From Streptosporangium sp. NBC_01755 (lineage in GTDB: Bacteria; Actinomycetota; Actinomycetes; Streptosporangiales; Streptosporangiaceae), in contig NZ_CP109131.1 in NCBI RefSeq assembly GCF_035917995.1, forward strand, positions 4,526,001 through 4,590,000: 64,000 bases of DNA, in the 5' to 3' direction. The translations under genes and the position numbers were made by a program. This document shows positions 1-7,503 of this stretch, one piece after another. The notes under the pieces are model-generated. The model had not been told where the DNA came from. It searched no databases and saw only the letters and a program-made list of their open reading frames with translations. The stretch's first letter is position 1. Every line of letters begins with the position of its first letter.

Positions 1-1
1 T

Positions 2-82
2 CTCCGGGTGATACCGGATCCCATCGCCATCGGTGACGTGCCCATCACGGGACCGCTGATCGGTGATGCCTTCGTGTCCTGA
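2..82 (+). CDS. 3' end of an unidentified gene (partial)
   Basis: The left edge reads as the tail of an open frame, ending with residues GDAFVS and TGA, and most codons end in G or C. Only about 26 residues are visible and I recognise no family. The ABC-F gene starts about 50 bases downstream on the same strand, so the two could be co-transcribed. Confidence 0.35.
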   Translation, partial: LRVIPDPIAIGDVPITGPLIGDAFVS

Positions 83-133
83 CCATTTCGCCGGGCGGGC
101 CTCACCGTGCCGGCCGAACGCGGAAGCGATTCG

Positions 134-1768
134 ATGTCCGACGCCCTGATCGTGGTTTCCAACCTGTCCTTTTCCTGGCCCGACGACACCCCGGTGTTCG
201 AGGACCTCTCGTTCAGTGTCCCCGCCGGACACACCGGCCTGGTCGCGCCCAACGGTGCCGGCAAGAGCACGCTGCTCAGGCTGATCGCCGGTGAACTTCG
301 CCCGGCCGCAGGGTCGGTCACGGTGCGGGGGATGCCGGGCTACCTGCCCCAGACGCTGCCCCTGGTCGGTGACCTGACCGTGGCCGAGGTCCTGGGGATC
401 GCCCCGGTGATCAGCGCGCTGGACGCCATCGAGTCCGGGGACGCGAGCGAGGAGCATTTCGCTGCCATCGGTGACGACTGGGACATCGAGGAGCGCACCC
501 GTGCCCAGCTGGACCGGCTCGGCCTCGGGGACGTCTCCCTCACCCGGCGCCTGCACACCCTCAGTGGTGGCCAGGTCGTCTCCCTCGGCCTGGCGGCACA
601 GCTGCTGAAGCGGCCCGACGTGCTGCTGCTCGACGAACCGACCAACAACCTCGACCTCGACGCGCGCAGGAGGCTCTACGACGTGCTCGCCGACTGGAAC
701 GGCTGCCTGCTGCTGGTCAGCCATGACCGGGCACTGCTCGACCGGATGGACCGCATCGCCGAACTCGATCGGGGCGAGATTCGCTCCTACGGTGGGAACT
801 TCACCTTCTATGAGGAGGCCGTGCGCGCCGCGCGGGAGGTCGCCGAGAAGAACATTCGCACTGCCGAGCAGGAGGTCAGGCGGGAGAAGCGGGAGATGCA
901 GCAGGCCCGTGAGCGGGCCGCGCGCCGGGCCGGCAACGCCGCACGCACCCTCAAGGACGCCGGACTGCCGAAGATCTTCGCCGGGACGATGAAGCGGAAC
1001 GCCCAGGAGTCGGCGGGGAAGGCGGACGAGACGCACGCCGCGCGGGTCAGCAGGGCCAGGGCCCGGCTCGACGAGGCGGGCCGCGCCCTGCGCGACGAGC
1101 AGAGAATCTCGCTGGAACTGCCCGGGACCAACGTCCCGGCCGGCCGTACGGTCTTCCTCGGCGAGCGGATGCAGGTCCGCCACGGTGAGCGGGCACTTTT
1201 CGCCGGCCAGGGCGCCGACCTGACGATCCGGGGGCCCGAGCGGATCGCGCTGACCGGCCCCAACGGTGCCGGCAAGTCCACCCTGCTGCGCGTGATCAAC
1301 GGTGAGCTGGAGCCGGAGGGCGGCGGGACCAAGCGGGCCGACGGGCGGGTCGCCTACCTGTCCCAACGGCTGGACCTGCTGGACCTGGACCGCACCGTGG
1401 CGGAGAACCTGGCCGCGTTCACGCCCGGGCTGCCGGAGGCGGAGCGGATGAACCTGCTCGCCCGCTTCCTGTTCCGTGGCTCCCGCGTTCACCTCCCGGT
1501 CGGGGTGCTGTCCGGCGGCGAGCGGCTGCGCGCCACCCTGGCCTGCGTCCTGTGCGCCGAACCGGCGCCCCAACTGCTGCTGCTGGACGAGCCGACCAAC
1601 AACCTCGACCTGGTCAGCTTCGCCCAGCTGGAAGGCGCCCTGCGCTCGTACGAGGGCGCCTTCGTGGTGGTCAGCCACGACGAGCGGTTCCTCGCCGAGA
1701 TCGGCGTGAACCGCCGGCTACACCTGTCCGAGGGCCGCCTGCTCGAAACGAGCGCCCCTGACCTGTGA
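134..1768 (+). CDS. ABC-F family ATP-binding protein
   Basis: Soluble tandem ATPase of the ABC-F class, which acts on the ribosome; members give target-protection antibiotic resistance or act as translation factors. Each half has a Walker A (APNGAGKST near residue 38, GPNGAGKST near 373), an ABC signature (LSGGQ near 143, LSGGE near 458) and Walker B with DEPTNNLD (near 168 and 484). There are no membrane segments. The halves are joined by a charged, Arg/Glu-rich linker (about residues 235-300) of the coiled-coil type that reaches toward the ribosome. The ATG at 134 has GGAAG seven bases upstream; a GTG nine codons earlier lacks a ribosome site. The length (544 residues) is normal. Whether it confers resistance, and to what, cannot be read from sequence. 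Confidence 0.9.
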   Translation: MSDALIVVSNLSFSWPDDTPVFEDLSFSVPAGHTGLVAPNGAGKSTLLRLIAGELRPAAGSVTVRGMPGYLPQTLPLVGDLTVAEVLGIAPVISALDAIESGDASEEHFAAIGDDWDIEERTRAQLDRLGLGDVSLTRRLHTLSGGQVVSLGLAAQLLKRPDVLLLDEPTNNLDLDARRRLYDVLADWNGCLLLVSHDRALLDRMDRIAELDRGEIRSYGGNFTFYEEAVRAAREVAEKNIRTAEQEVRREKREMQQARERAARRAGNAARTLKDAGLPKIFAGTMKRNAQESAGKADETHAARVSRARARLDEAGRALRDEQRISLELPGTNVPAGRTVFLGERMQVRHGERALFAGQGADLTIRGPERIALTGPNGAGKSTLLRVINGELEPEGGGTKRADGRVAYLSQRLDLLDLDRTVAENLAAFTPGLPEAERMNLLARFLFRGSRVHLPVGVLSGGERLRATLACVLCAEPAPQLLLLDEPTNNLDLVSFAQLEGALRSYEGAFVVVSHDERFLAEIGVNRRLHLSEGRLLETSAPDL

Positions 1769-1910
1769 GGTGACCTGAGTGCTTGACGGGCGCATGCCTC
1801 TTTCTTCAGGGCTCTGTTGCTTAATTGCGGTCGCGTCCACGGATGTGGTGTACGAGCATCCGAGTCCGGTGAGCCGGTCACGGTGGAAAAGCGTGGCGTC
1901 GTCCGTGGGG

Positions 1911-2052
1911 AAAAGCGCGGCGAGGGTGGTGGAGTGGTTCAGGGCCGTTCGTTGGTGTCGCGTCGTGCGGGGTCGAAGGTCAAAAGCGCGGCGAGGGTGG
2001 TGGAGTGGCCCCAGACCGCCCATCGGTACGGGTCCGCCGCGGTGTGGAAGGG
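1911..2052 (+). repeat. 71-bp tandem repeat, left arm (2 units)
   Basis: AAAAGCGCGGCGAGGGTGG begins at 1911 and again at 1982, exactly 71 bases apart, and both units continue with GTGGAGTGG. They are reverse complements of the right-arm units at 2400-2612. A third, partial start (GGAAAAGCGTGGCG) lies at about 1885. Confidence 0.75.
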
Positions 2053-2399
2053 TTCGGGGCCGCTCCTCGCCGCCGCCTCGCGCGGGGCTCTCGCCGTGCG
2101 GGGTACGAAGGTCCGCGGGATGTCCGGTCACGGGTCGCCCTCGGCCGGGTGCGGGGACGAATCGGGCCTTCCACCACGAAAAGCGGCCCACCCGAGGGGG
2201 CGGGAGTGGCGCCTTTCTTGATCTGGGTGAATCCGCACGCCCCCAGCGTGCCAACTCATCCAGATCATGGAAAATCCCCGATCGTCACCACCACGGCCCC
2301 GCCTCCACGCCCGCCATGACCCGCTTTGCCCCCTCCCGGAGCTCCACCGGCCCGCCCCCGGTCACCCACACCCGACCAACGCCCGCCCCCACCCTGCGC

Positions 2400-2612
2400 G
2401 ATGCGTTACCGGTGAGCGGCCCCCAACCACTCCACCGCCCTCGCCGCGCTTTTGATCTTTGACCCCGTACGATGCGATACCGGTGAGCGGTCCTGAGCGA
2501 CTTCATCGTCCTCGCTGTGCTTTTGGTCTTCGGCCCCGTACGATGCGTTGCCGGTGAGCGGTCCCGAGCCACTTCATCGTCCTCGCCGCGCTTTTCCCCA
2601 CGTACTACGCCG
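2400..2612 (-). repeat. 71-bp tandem repeat, right arm (3 units)
   Basis: GATGCG, then CCGGTGAGCGG a few bases on, recurs at 2400, 2471 and 2542, an exact 71-bp period. Each unit ends with TCGCYGYGCTTTT followed (in the first two) by a CCCCGTAC block. There are no unique spacers between units, so this is not a CRISPR array. The units are the inverse of those in the left arm. Confidence 0.85.
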
Positions 2613-2691
2613 TGCTTTTCAACGGCGATCAGCCAGGCGCGACGCAGGTATTGATCTCAAACACTGGTACACCACCTGCGCGGACGCGACC

Positions 2692-2764
2692 ATCGACGCT
2701 CCGCCGTGTAGATGATCTCCGCCCCCCGCGCATTGACCGGGAGCCCTTGTGAGGGTGATACCGC
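2692..2764 (+). repeat. Dispersed 73-bp repeat A, copy 1
   Basis: A 73-base block beginning ATCGACGCTCCGCCG and containing CGCGCATTGACCGGGAG matches 6151-6223 in the same orientation, about 66 of 73 bases by eye. This copy abuts the right end of the inverted-repeat element. The other copy lies just upstream of the truncated DUF2079 gene. Confidence 0.85.
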
Positions 2765-2814
2765 CAACCGCCATACGCGGAGAAGCCGACTAAAGATCTC
2801 AATCAGCTGAGGGC

Positions 2815-3192
2815 TCAGCGCGCTTCTTCTTGTTGCAGGCGCTTGAAGAGGTCTGGGTGGGCGCGCTGAAGTAGATCTCGTACCTGCCGCTCCAGTTCGG
2901 GAACATTCACTGTGGCGGCGCTGTGCACGATCTTCCAGTCGACGCTGAAGTATCGGTGGACCACGTTGTTGCGCAGCCCTCTGATCAGCTTCCACGGGAT
3001 CTCAGGGGTGGAGGCTCGGGTCTCGTCCGAGATCCCTCCGACGGCCTCACCGATGATGGAGAGCTGCCAGATGACCGCATCGCGGCGCATCGAGTCAGTG
3101 GCCCACACGTCGGGTGAGACATCTTCGAGCTAGGAGGCGATCTTCCTGGCGGCTTCCACGATGTCCACCAGGTAAAGGCCCTCACGCTGCAT
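2815..3192 (-). pseudogene. hepT: HepT-like toxin, interrupted by in-frame TAG
   Basis: HepT is the HEPN RNase toxin of the MntA/HepT system and is silenced by AMPylation from MntA. The frame starts at ATG 3192, overlaps the end of mntA by 11 bases as is usual for this pair, and reads MQREGLYLVDIVEAARKIAS before an amber codon at 3132-3130. The same frame then continues LEDVSPDVWATDSMRRDAV and on to the HEPN active-site motif RNNVVHRY, the family R-x4-H-x-Y. A tyrosine normally fits where the TAG lies, so a TAC-to-TAG change would explain the break. The full length would be 125 residues, normal for HepT. A 97-residue product from an internal GTG at 3108 keeps the motif but lacks the first helix. 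It could also be a sequencing error. Confidence 0.75.
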
Positions 3193-3478
3193 ACAGCACC
3201 TGGGCGTCATCGAGGACCTGGTCCCGGATGACCCAGTGGAGGCCTTCCTTGGAGACCACGTCGACCTTGCGGCCAAGCAGAGCTTCCAACTCCTCCTGGA
3301 AACCGAAGAACTCGATCCCGATGTCACTGTCCGGCTTCAGGACGTAGAGGAGGTCGACGTCGCTTCCTTCGTGATCCTCGCCACGAGCAACCGACCCGAA
3401 AACAGCCAACTCGGCAATACCGTACTTCTCGCAAAGTCTGACCAAATGCGTATAAACGGTCGTGAAGTCAACGCTCAT
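3182..3478 (-). CDS. mntA: MntA-like minimal nucleotidyltransferase antitoxin
   Basis: Small MNT-fold nucleotidyltransferase (98 residues). It carries the GS-x10-D-x-D signature as GSVARG...SDVDLL near residues 28-45, the metal-binding core with which MntA-type antitoxins AMPylate the tyrosine of HepT. The start ATG at 3478 has GGGAGG six bases upstream; an earlier start four codons out lacks one. It overlaps hepT downstream, so the two form one operon. With hepT broken, this antitoxin may be a leftover. The pair is known both as a toxin-antitoxin and as a phage-defence module. Confidence 0.85.
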   Translation of the reverse strand: MSVDFTTVYTHLVRLCEKYGIAELAVFGSVARGEDHEGSDVDLLYVLKPDSDIGIEFFGFQEELEALLGRKVDVVSKEGLHWVIRDQVLDDAQVLYAA

Positions 3479-3565
3479 GACACCTCCCACGTCCTATGCT
3501 GCCATCTCGGTCGCGTCGCCGCATGCTCCGGCCCTCTCGGGCCGATCTGATTCAGATCCGGCGAG

Positions 3566-3611
3566 TCCTGCCTCTCCACAGGATCATCAAGATCACCAAC
3601 CTGTACGTCGG
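3566..3611 (+). repeat. Dispersed 46-bp repeat B, copy 1
   Basis: TCCTGCCTCTCC..AGGATCA.CAAGATCA.CA matches 8454-8499 in the same orientation, about 39 of 46 bases. It lies in the roughly 300-base gap between mntA and the DUF397 gene, where I see no gene or other clear signal. Confidence 0.75.
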
Positions 3612-3774
3612 ACCGCTGATCTTCAAGGCCCCGGCCGGTCCCGGACCGTTCTCGGGACCAGCCAGTCATCTCCTGGCATTCTTCAGCCGATGCCTCTCCA
3701 GGTCGGCACGCTCAATCTCCTGGATGTCGATTCCAGAGGTGTCGTTGAAGGCCGGTCACGGGTGAAAAACGGGG

Positions 3775-3987
3775 TTAGTCGAACTCGCCGTTCCGCACGC
3801 CGTGCAGGAAGGTGGTCCACTGGGTCGAGGTGAGGGTCAGGGCCGGGCCGGTGGGGTTCTTGCTGTCGCGGATGCCTCGGTGGCCGCCGGACAGCTTCGC
3901 GATCTCCACGCAGTTGCCGCCGTTGTCGCCGGACAGCGAGGACTTGCGCCACGCGGCCGTGCCGAGTTCCCTGGTTACGTCGTCCAC
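3775..3987 (-). CDS. DUF397 domain protein
   Basis: A 70-residue protein with the DUF397 pattern: W-R-KSSLSG near residue 13, then NCVEIA, then RDSKNPTGPALT, and a final W..F..GV. These are small partners of XRE-DUF5753 regulators in actinomycetes (the AbaA/WhiJ-associated group). The GTG start at 3987 has GAGGAA upstream. It overlaps the end of the XRE gene by 13 bases, so the two are translationally coupled. Its biochemical role is unknown. Confidence 0.92.
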   Translation of the reverse strand: MDDVTRELGTAAWRKSSLSGDNGGNCVEIAKLSGGHRGIRDSKNPTGPALTLTSTQWTTFLHGVRNGEFD

Positions 3988-4808
3988 TGTTTCCTCGTCT
4001 CCCTGATCAGGTCGGATGAGGCTCGCTGTGTCTGGGCCTCACCGTGGATCGTCTCGTACCTTGCGGTGATCTCCGCCACCTCGTCGGAATCGCCGGTGAC
4101 CTGGCCGTACACGGAGGACTCGGCGTAGGCCATGTCAGGCATGTTCCGGCCGCGCGCGATCACGAACGCTCCCATGAGCCCCGTGGTGCTCCACGAGTCG
4201 CGGGGGAGCACCTGAACGGTGACGCGCGGACGCCCCGCCATCGCGAGAAGATGATCCATCTGTCCGGCCATCACCGCCTTGTTGCCGACCGGGCGGGTGA
4301 GGACGCCTTCGTCCAGAACTACCCATAGCATGGGCGGGTCTTCCCGGTCGAGGATGTGTTGCCTGTCTATCCGTGCGGCCAGGGTCGCCTCCACCCGGTC
4401 GTGGGTGACACCCGGCTTGCCGGTGATGAGTGCCCGCGCGTAGTCCGCTGTCTGGAGCAGGCCGGGGACGATCAATGGTTCCCAGGTCCGCAGCGAGTCG
4501 GCGCTCTGCTCGATCTCCACCCAGCGCCGGAACCAGGTCGGCAGGCGGGTGGCCTGCTCGTTCGCCTTCCGCCAGGCCGACAGCAGCGCGCCGCCCGCGT
4601 TGAGAACCTCGTCGACCTTGCTGGCGAACTCCTCCTTGGCGGCACGTTCGCCACGCTCGATCATGCTGATCTGGGAAACCGACCATCCCAGGATGGCGGC
4701 CAGGTCTTTTTGTCGCATTCCAGCGGCTATGCGGTATTCACGAAGTAGTGCCCCGAATTGTAGACTAGGTGCAATCAAAGGCTCTTGGTCCGCGATTCTC
4801 TCGGTCAT
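3975..4808 (-). CDS. XRE-family regulator with DUF5753 (WhiJ-like)
   Basis: A 277-residue DNA-binding regulator. Residues about 18-75 form an XRE helix-turn-helix (LREYRIAAGMRQKDLAAIL, then SVSQISMIERGER). The rest is DUF5753, with the characteristic VPGLLQTADYARA near residue 110 and VLPRDSWSTTGLMGAF toward the end. The ATG at 4808 has GGGAGGAGC directly upstream; an earlier ATG ten codons out has no site. It is divergent from the HATPase gene at 5015 and coupled to DUF397. In Streptomyces such WhiJ-type sets affect development and secondary metabolism. The divergent spacer is the likely operator region. Confidence 0.92.
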   Translation of the reverse strand: MTERIADQEPLIAPSLQFGALLREYRIAAGMRQKDLAAILGWSVSQISMIERGERAAKEEFASKVDEVLNAGGALLSAWRKANEQATRLPTWFRRWVEIEQSADSLRTWEPLIVPGLLQTADYARALITGKPGVTHDRVEATLAARIDRQHILDREDPPMLWVVLDEGVLTRPVGNKAVMAGQMDHLLAMAGRPRVTVQVLPRDSWSTTGLMGAFVIARGRNMPDMAYAESSVYGQVTGDSDEVAEITARYETIHGEAQTQRASSDLIRETRKQWTT

Positions 4809-4838
4809 GCTCCTCCCGTCATCGCACAGGAAATGCAC

Positions 4839-5014
4839 AGTGAGCGTGCAATCCAGTGCAGCGTTCGTGCGTTGATTGTGTAGCGAATCGACTACCGACA
4901 GTAGTCATTGTTTGGGATGGTCGATGGACAAGTCAACAGGTGGCGGATTTCCGGTCAACATATTCAGTGGGAGCCGCCACGCCGGTGCGGACACCGGGGC
5001 GAAAGGCCACAATC
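4839..5014. promoter_or_regulatory. Divergent promoter region of the XRE and HATPase genes
   Basis: This AT-richer spacer separates two divergent genes and must hold both promoters. TGCACAGTGAGCGTGCA at 4836-4852 and AGTGCAGCGTTCGTGC nearby are short GTGC/GCAC repeats that could bind the XRE protein. No clear sigma-70 pair can be assigned by eye. Confidence 0.35.
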
Positions 5015-5512
5015 ATGCAATCGGAGTCAAAGAAACTCGGAGAAGTTTTCCTGCCGCGTACGGCTGAATCGGTTCCCCGCGCCCGGAGCGTGGTGGGTGA
5101 ACTGCTCGGTGTCGACCATCACGCTTATGAGTCTGTGAGACTGGTCGTCTCCGAGCTGACCACCAACGCCTTCAAGCACGCCGATCGGGGCCAGGTCGAT
5201 GAGTCGATCCGGCTCGCCCTGTTCCGGTGTGGCTCGATCATCCGGATAGAGGTCACCGACCAGGGAGCCGCGTTCGACGCGCCGCACCGTGAGGCTCCCC
5301 GTACGGCGATCCAGAACGCCGGGGCCGAGTTCGGGCGCGGTCTGATGATCGTCGACGAGCTGTCGCAGGGCAACTGGGGAAGCCGCGACCACGGCCGGGG
5401 CCGAGGGCGGACCGTCTGGTGCGAGCTGCCCGCCGACCTCCTCCCCGAGGATCCCGAAACCGTCGATCAGTTTTCCGCCGGCTCCGCTGCGCCGGTCACG
5501 ACCATCGGTTAA
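5015..5512 (+). CDS. Anti-sigma-type ATP-binding protein (HATPase_c_2)
   Basis: A 165-residue single-domain GHKL ATPase of the anti-sigma/serine kinase type (RsbW-like fold). The N box is SELTTNAFKHA (about residues 48-58), the G1 box EVTDQGAAFD, and the G2 box GRGLMIVDELS. There is no sensor or transmembrane part. The ATG at 5015 has GAAAGG eight bases upstream; longer frames to 4856 have no site. It is the third member of the DUF397 / XRE-DUF5753 / ATPase set, here placed divergently. Its target, whether a sigma factor or the neighbouring regulator, is not shown by sequence. Confidence 0.9.
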   Translation: MQSESKKLGEVFLPRTAESVPRARSVVGELLGVDHHAYESVRLVVSELTTNAFKHADRGQVDESIRLALFRCGSIIRIEVTDQGAAFDAPHREAPRTAIQNAGAEFGRGLMIVDELSQGNWGSRDHGRGRGRTVWCELPADLLPEDPETVDQFSAGSAAPVTTIG

Positions 5513-6150
5513 TCGAAAACCACTGGTTAATCACAAAGAGCCGCCCCCGGCAGGAAAGCGGAATGCGTCCTTCCCCCTATTGGTGTATTCCGCCGCTCCC
5601 ATTCCCCGATGAGAGCCATGTCGGGGGCCGACCGGCCGCCGTTCAAGCACGACAGCGGCTTTATGTGGCGCTGAGAACCGTTGCCGCTCACATATTTCTT
5701 GAACCACCCCGAAAATGCCCGGCTACCCGATGAAGGGAAAAGGGGTGTTCGCCAACCTGGCGGAAGCGTCGGCCCTGTTCGACCGGCGGTCGCAATTCGA
5801 GTTCAGGACGGCATAGGGCCGACGCGCCCGTCGTCCGGGTGCCTCCCGGCCGGTGGTCTGACCGTCACCGGTGCCGGCCAGACCACCGGCCGAGGCGCCC
5901 GAGGGGCCCGCTGTCGTGTGCGCGGGTGAGCTCCTCGGGAGGGAGGCCAGAACGGCCAGAAGTGATCTTCTTGAGCGCGCGGGTTCTCCTCTGCGGGGCG
6001 GCAGACGACCCGGGAGTTCGGATCGGCTTTGCGGGCCCCTTTGATCTTGCTGGGACGGACGAGTGTCCGATGTCGAGCCCAGAGTGTGCAGCTGGGGTCA
6101 GCCGGAAGGTTAGGCAGCGCCTTCACCCCGTGCCGTCCCCCGTGGGACTG
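5513..6150. other. Gene-poor gap
   Basis: About 640 bases with no recognisable gene. One short candidate frame at 5715-5816 is listed separately. The rest has mixed base composition and frequent stops. The gap ends at dispersed repeat A, which precedes a truncated gene, so this is probably eroded accessory DNA. Confidence 0.6.
5715..5816 (+). CDS. Candidate 33-residue small protein
   Basis: ATG at 5715 (or 5730) opens a short frame containing MKGKGVFANLAEASALFDRR and ending in FEFRTA before TAG at 5814. Codon third positions are about 85% G or C although the surrounding gap is less GC-rich, which is the only coding signal. Neither start has a good ribosome site. I recognise no family; it may be a gene remnant. 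Confidence 0.25.
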   Translation: MPGYPMKGKGVFANLAEASALFDRRSQFEFRTA

Positions 6151-6223
6151 ATCGACGCTCCGCCGCGTAGATGATTCCCGCCCCCCGCGCATTGACCGGG
6201 AGTCCTTGTGCGGGTGGTGCCGC
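6151..6223 (+). repeat. Dispersed 73-bp repeat A, copy 2
   Basis: Second copy of the block at 2692-2764, same orientation, about 66 of 73 bases identical. It lies 95 bases before the truncated DUF2079 frame, close to where the missing 5' half of that gene would be. Confidence 0.85.
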
Positions 6224-6317
6224 GCCGGTTGTTCCAGCACGGCACCGTACGCGGGGGCCTGGGGCCGAGGCCTCAGGGTTACCCCCTGGCGTCCATTGCC
6301 GGTGAGCCAGGAGAGCA

Positions 6318-7172
6318 ATGGGGGGCGGATGGGGCATTTTGCAAAAGCAAGTCGTGTACGGGGTCATGTACATGGGGGTCGGTCTGGCGTACACGGGTCT
6401 CGTCCTCGCCGTCCTCATCCCGGCCGTGGGCGGCGACTCCACCATGTACTGGGCGTACGGCCACCTCGGTGGCAACATGTCCGCGGTGGTCGTGCACGTC
6501 CTCAGCGACCCGCTGGGCGTCCTCGGCAGCCTCTTCAGCCCGCAGGTCAAGCTCGACACGCTGGCCTTCCTGCTGTGGCCGACCCTGCTGGCCTGCCTGT
6601 TCTCCCCGCTGACGCTGATCGCCCTCCCCCAGTTGCTGGAGCGTATGCTCTCCGACCGCACGCAGTGGTGGGTGACCGACTTCCATCACAGCGCCATCAC
6701 GGTGGCCGTCCTGTTCTGTGCGGGAGTCGACGGAGCCGCCCGGGTGATCCGCTGGGCGCGACGCCGCGAACCCGGCCTGAGCGAGCGCGGCGCGTCGCTG
6801 CTCTGGGCGGCCGCCGTCTGCGCCGTCGCGCTCACCCTCCTGCCGCGATTCCCCTTCGACCAGCTCATCAGGCCCGGCTTCTACGAGAAACACCCCGATG
6901 TGGTCGCGGCCGAGCAGGTGGTCGCGGCCGTACCTTCCGGTGTGGTCGTCGAGGCAGTCAACCACGTGGGCCCCCGCCTGTCCGCCCGCACCACCGTCCT
7001 GCTGTGGGAGGACAGACCCCCTACCGCCCCCTGGATCGTCGCCGACACCGCCCGCGCCGCCTACCCCTGGGGCTCACTCGACCGTCAACGCCAACGCGTC
7101 GACGAACTGAGGAGCCAGGGCTACCGGGTCGTCTACGAGCGCGAAGGCTACGTGGTCCTGCACCGCACCTGA
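6318..7172 (+). pseudogene. DUF2079 membrane protein, 5'-truncated
   Basis: A 284-residue frame corresponding to the C-terminal half of DUF2079 integral membrane proteins (normally 450 or more residues, function unknown, GT-C-like topology). It shows the family pattern DSTMYWAYGHLGGNM, then PQLLERMLSDR, then DFHHSAITVAVLF, and a soluble end with WEDRPPTAPWIVAD. About four hydrophobic segments remain. The N-terminal half, including the expected catalytic-type loop, is absent; dispersed repeat A lies just upstream. AGGAGAGCA precedes the ATG at 6318, so a truncated product could still be made, but function is doubtful. Confidence 0.7.
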
Positions 7173-7503
7173 TCTTCTGGTTTAGGGCTTGCAGTACGCC
7201 TTCCTGATCATGCTGGTGCCGTTGGTTGCGAACGCGGCCCAGCGGATCATCGCCTACCTGCCTGAAGGTGTCGCGGTCGGGGTCGTAGCCGGCTCCGGTG
7301 ACCGGAGCTTAAGTCCGAGTGAAAGTCCGGCAGGCCGGATACGGTGCCGGAGTTCGGGGAAAGGCTTGTTCGAGGGCCCGCTCAGCACCGGCCTGCCGGG
7401 CCGGACCACTCACGTAGTGGGCACTGGTGGTCAAGGTGTGGGGAACGCCTTCACCGCTTGGTGCCACTTCTGTCGGACCGGACATCGAAAAAGGTCACCG
7501 CTT
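7173..7503. other. Structured gap upstream of the DMT transporter
   Basis: The 331 bases hold no supported gene. The DMT frame stays open back to 7189, but that extension has no family match. From about 7290 the DNA is rich in hairpins: CTCCGGTGACCGGAG is a perfect 6-bp stem, and AGTGAAAGTCCGGCAGGCCGG and CCACTCACGTAGTGG follow. The TGAAAGTCC motif recalls group II intron RNA, but no domain V or intron ORF is present, so this is not claimed. Confidence 0.4.

Larger units (their letters stand above)
1829..2695. mobile_element. Inverted-repeat-bounded element with antiparallel 71-bp repeats
   Basis: No gene is supported between the ABC-F gene and hepT. The ends are imperfect inverted repeats: GGTCGCGTCC then, six bases later, GTGGTGTAC on the left (about 1830-1851), and the same pattern reversed on the right (about 2668-2694). 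Inside, both arms carry a GGGGAAAAGCGCGGCGAGG block in opposite orientation (1907-1925 and about 2582-2600), followed by 71-bp repeat units. The centre (about 2110-2400) is unique sequence with no coding signal. The shape fits a non-autonomous MITE-like element or a decayed insertion. No transposase and no clear target-site duplication are visible. Confidence 0.5.

Noticed and set aside
1779-2462. Open frames of 100-230 codons across the repeat element, both strands
   Set aside because: They follow the 71-bp repeats, change frame between units and have Arg/Pro/Ser-rich composition with no family features.
2400-2612. CRISPR-like regular repeats
   Set aside because: The 71-bp units are contiguous with no unique spacers and no cas gene is present.
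6206-7207. 333-codon plus-strand frame overlapping the DUF2079 gene
   Set aside because: Arg/Gly/Pro-rich shadow of the DUF2079 frame, which has clear membrane helices and family motifs.
7290-7480. Group II intron or cobalamin riboswitch
   Set aside because: Some motif resemblance, but no domain V, no reverse transcriptase and no complete B12 box; kept only as a structured gap.
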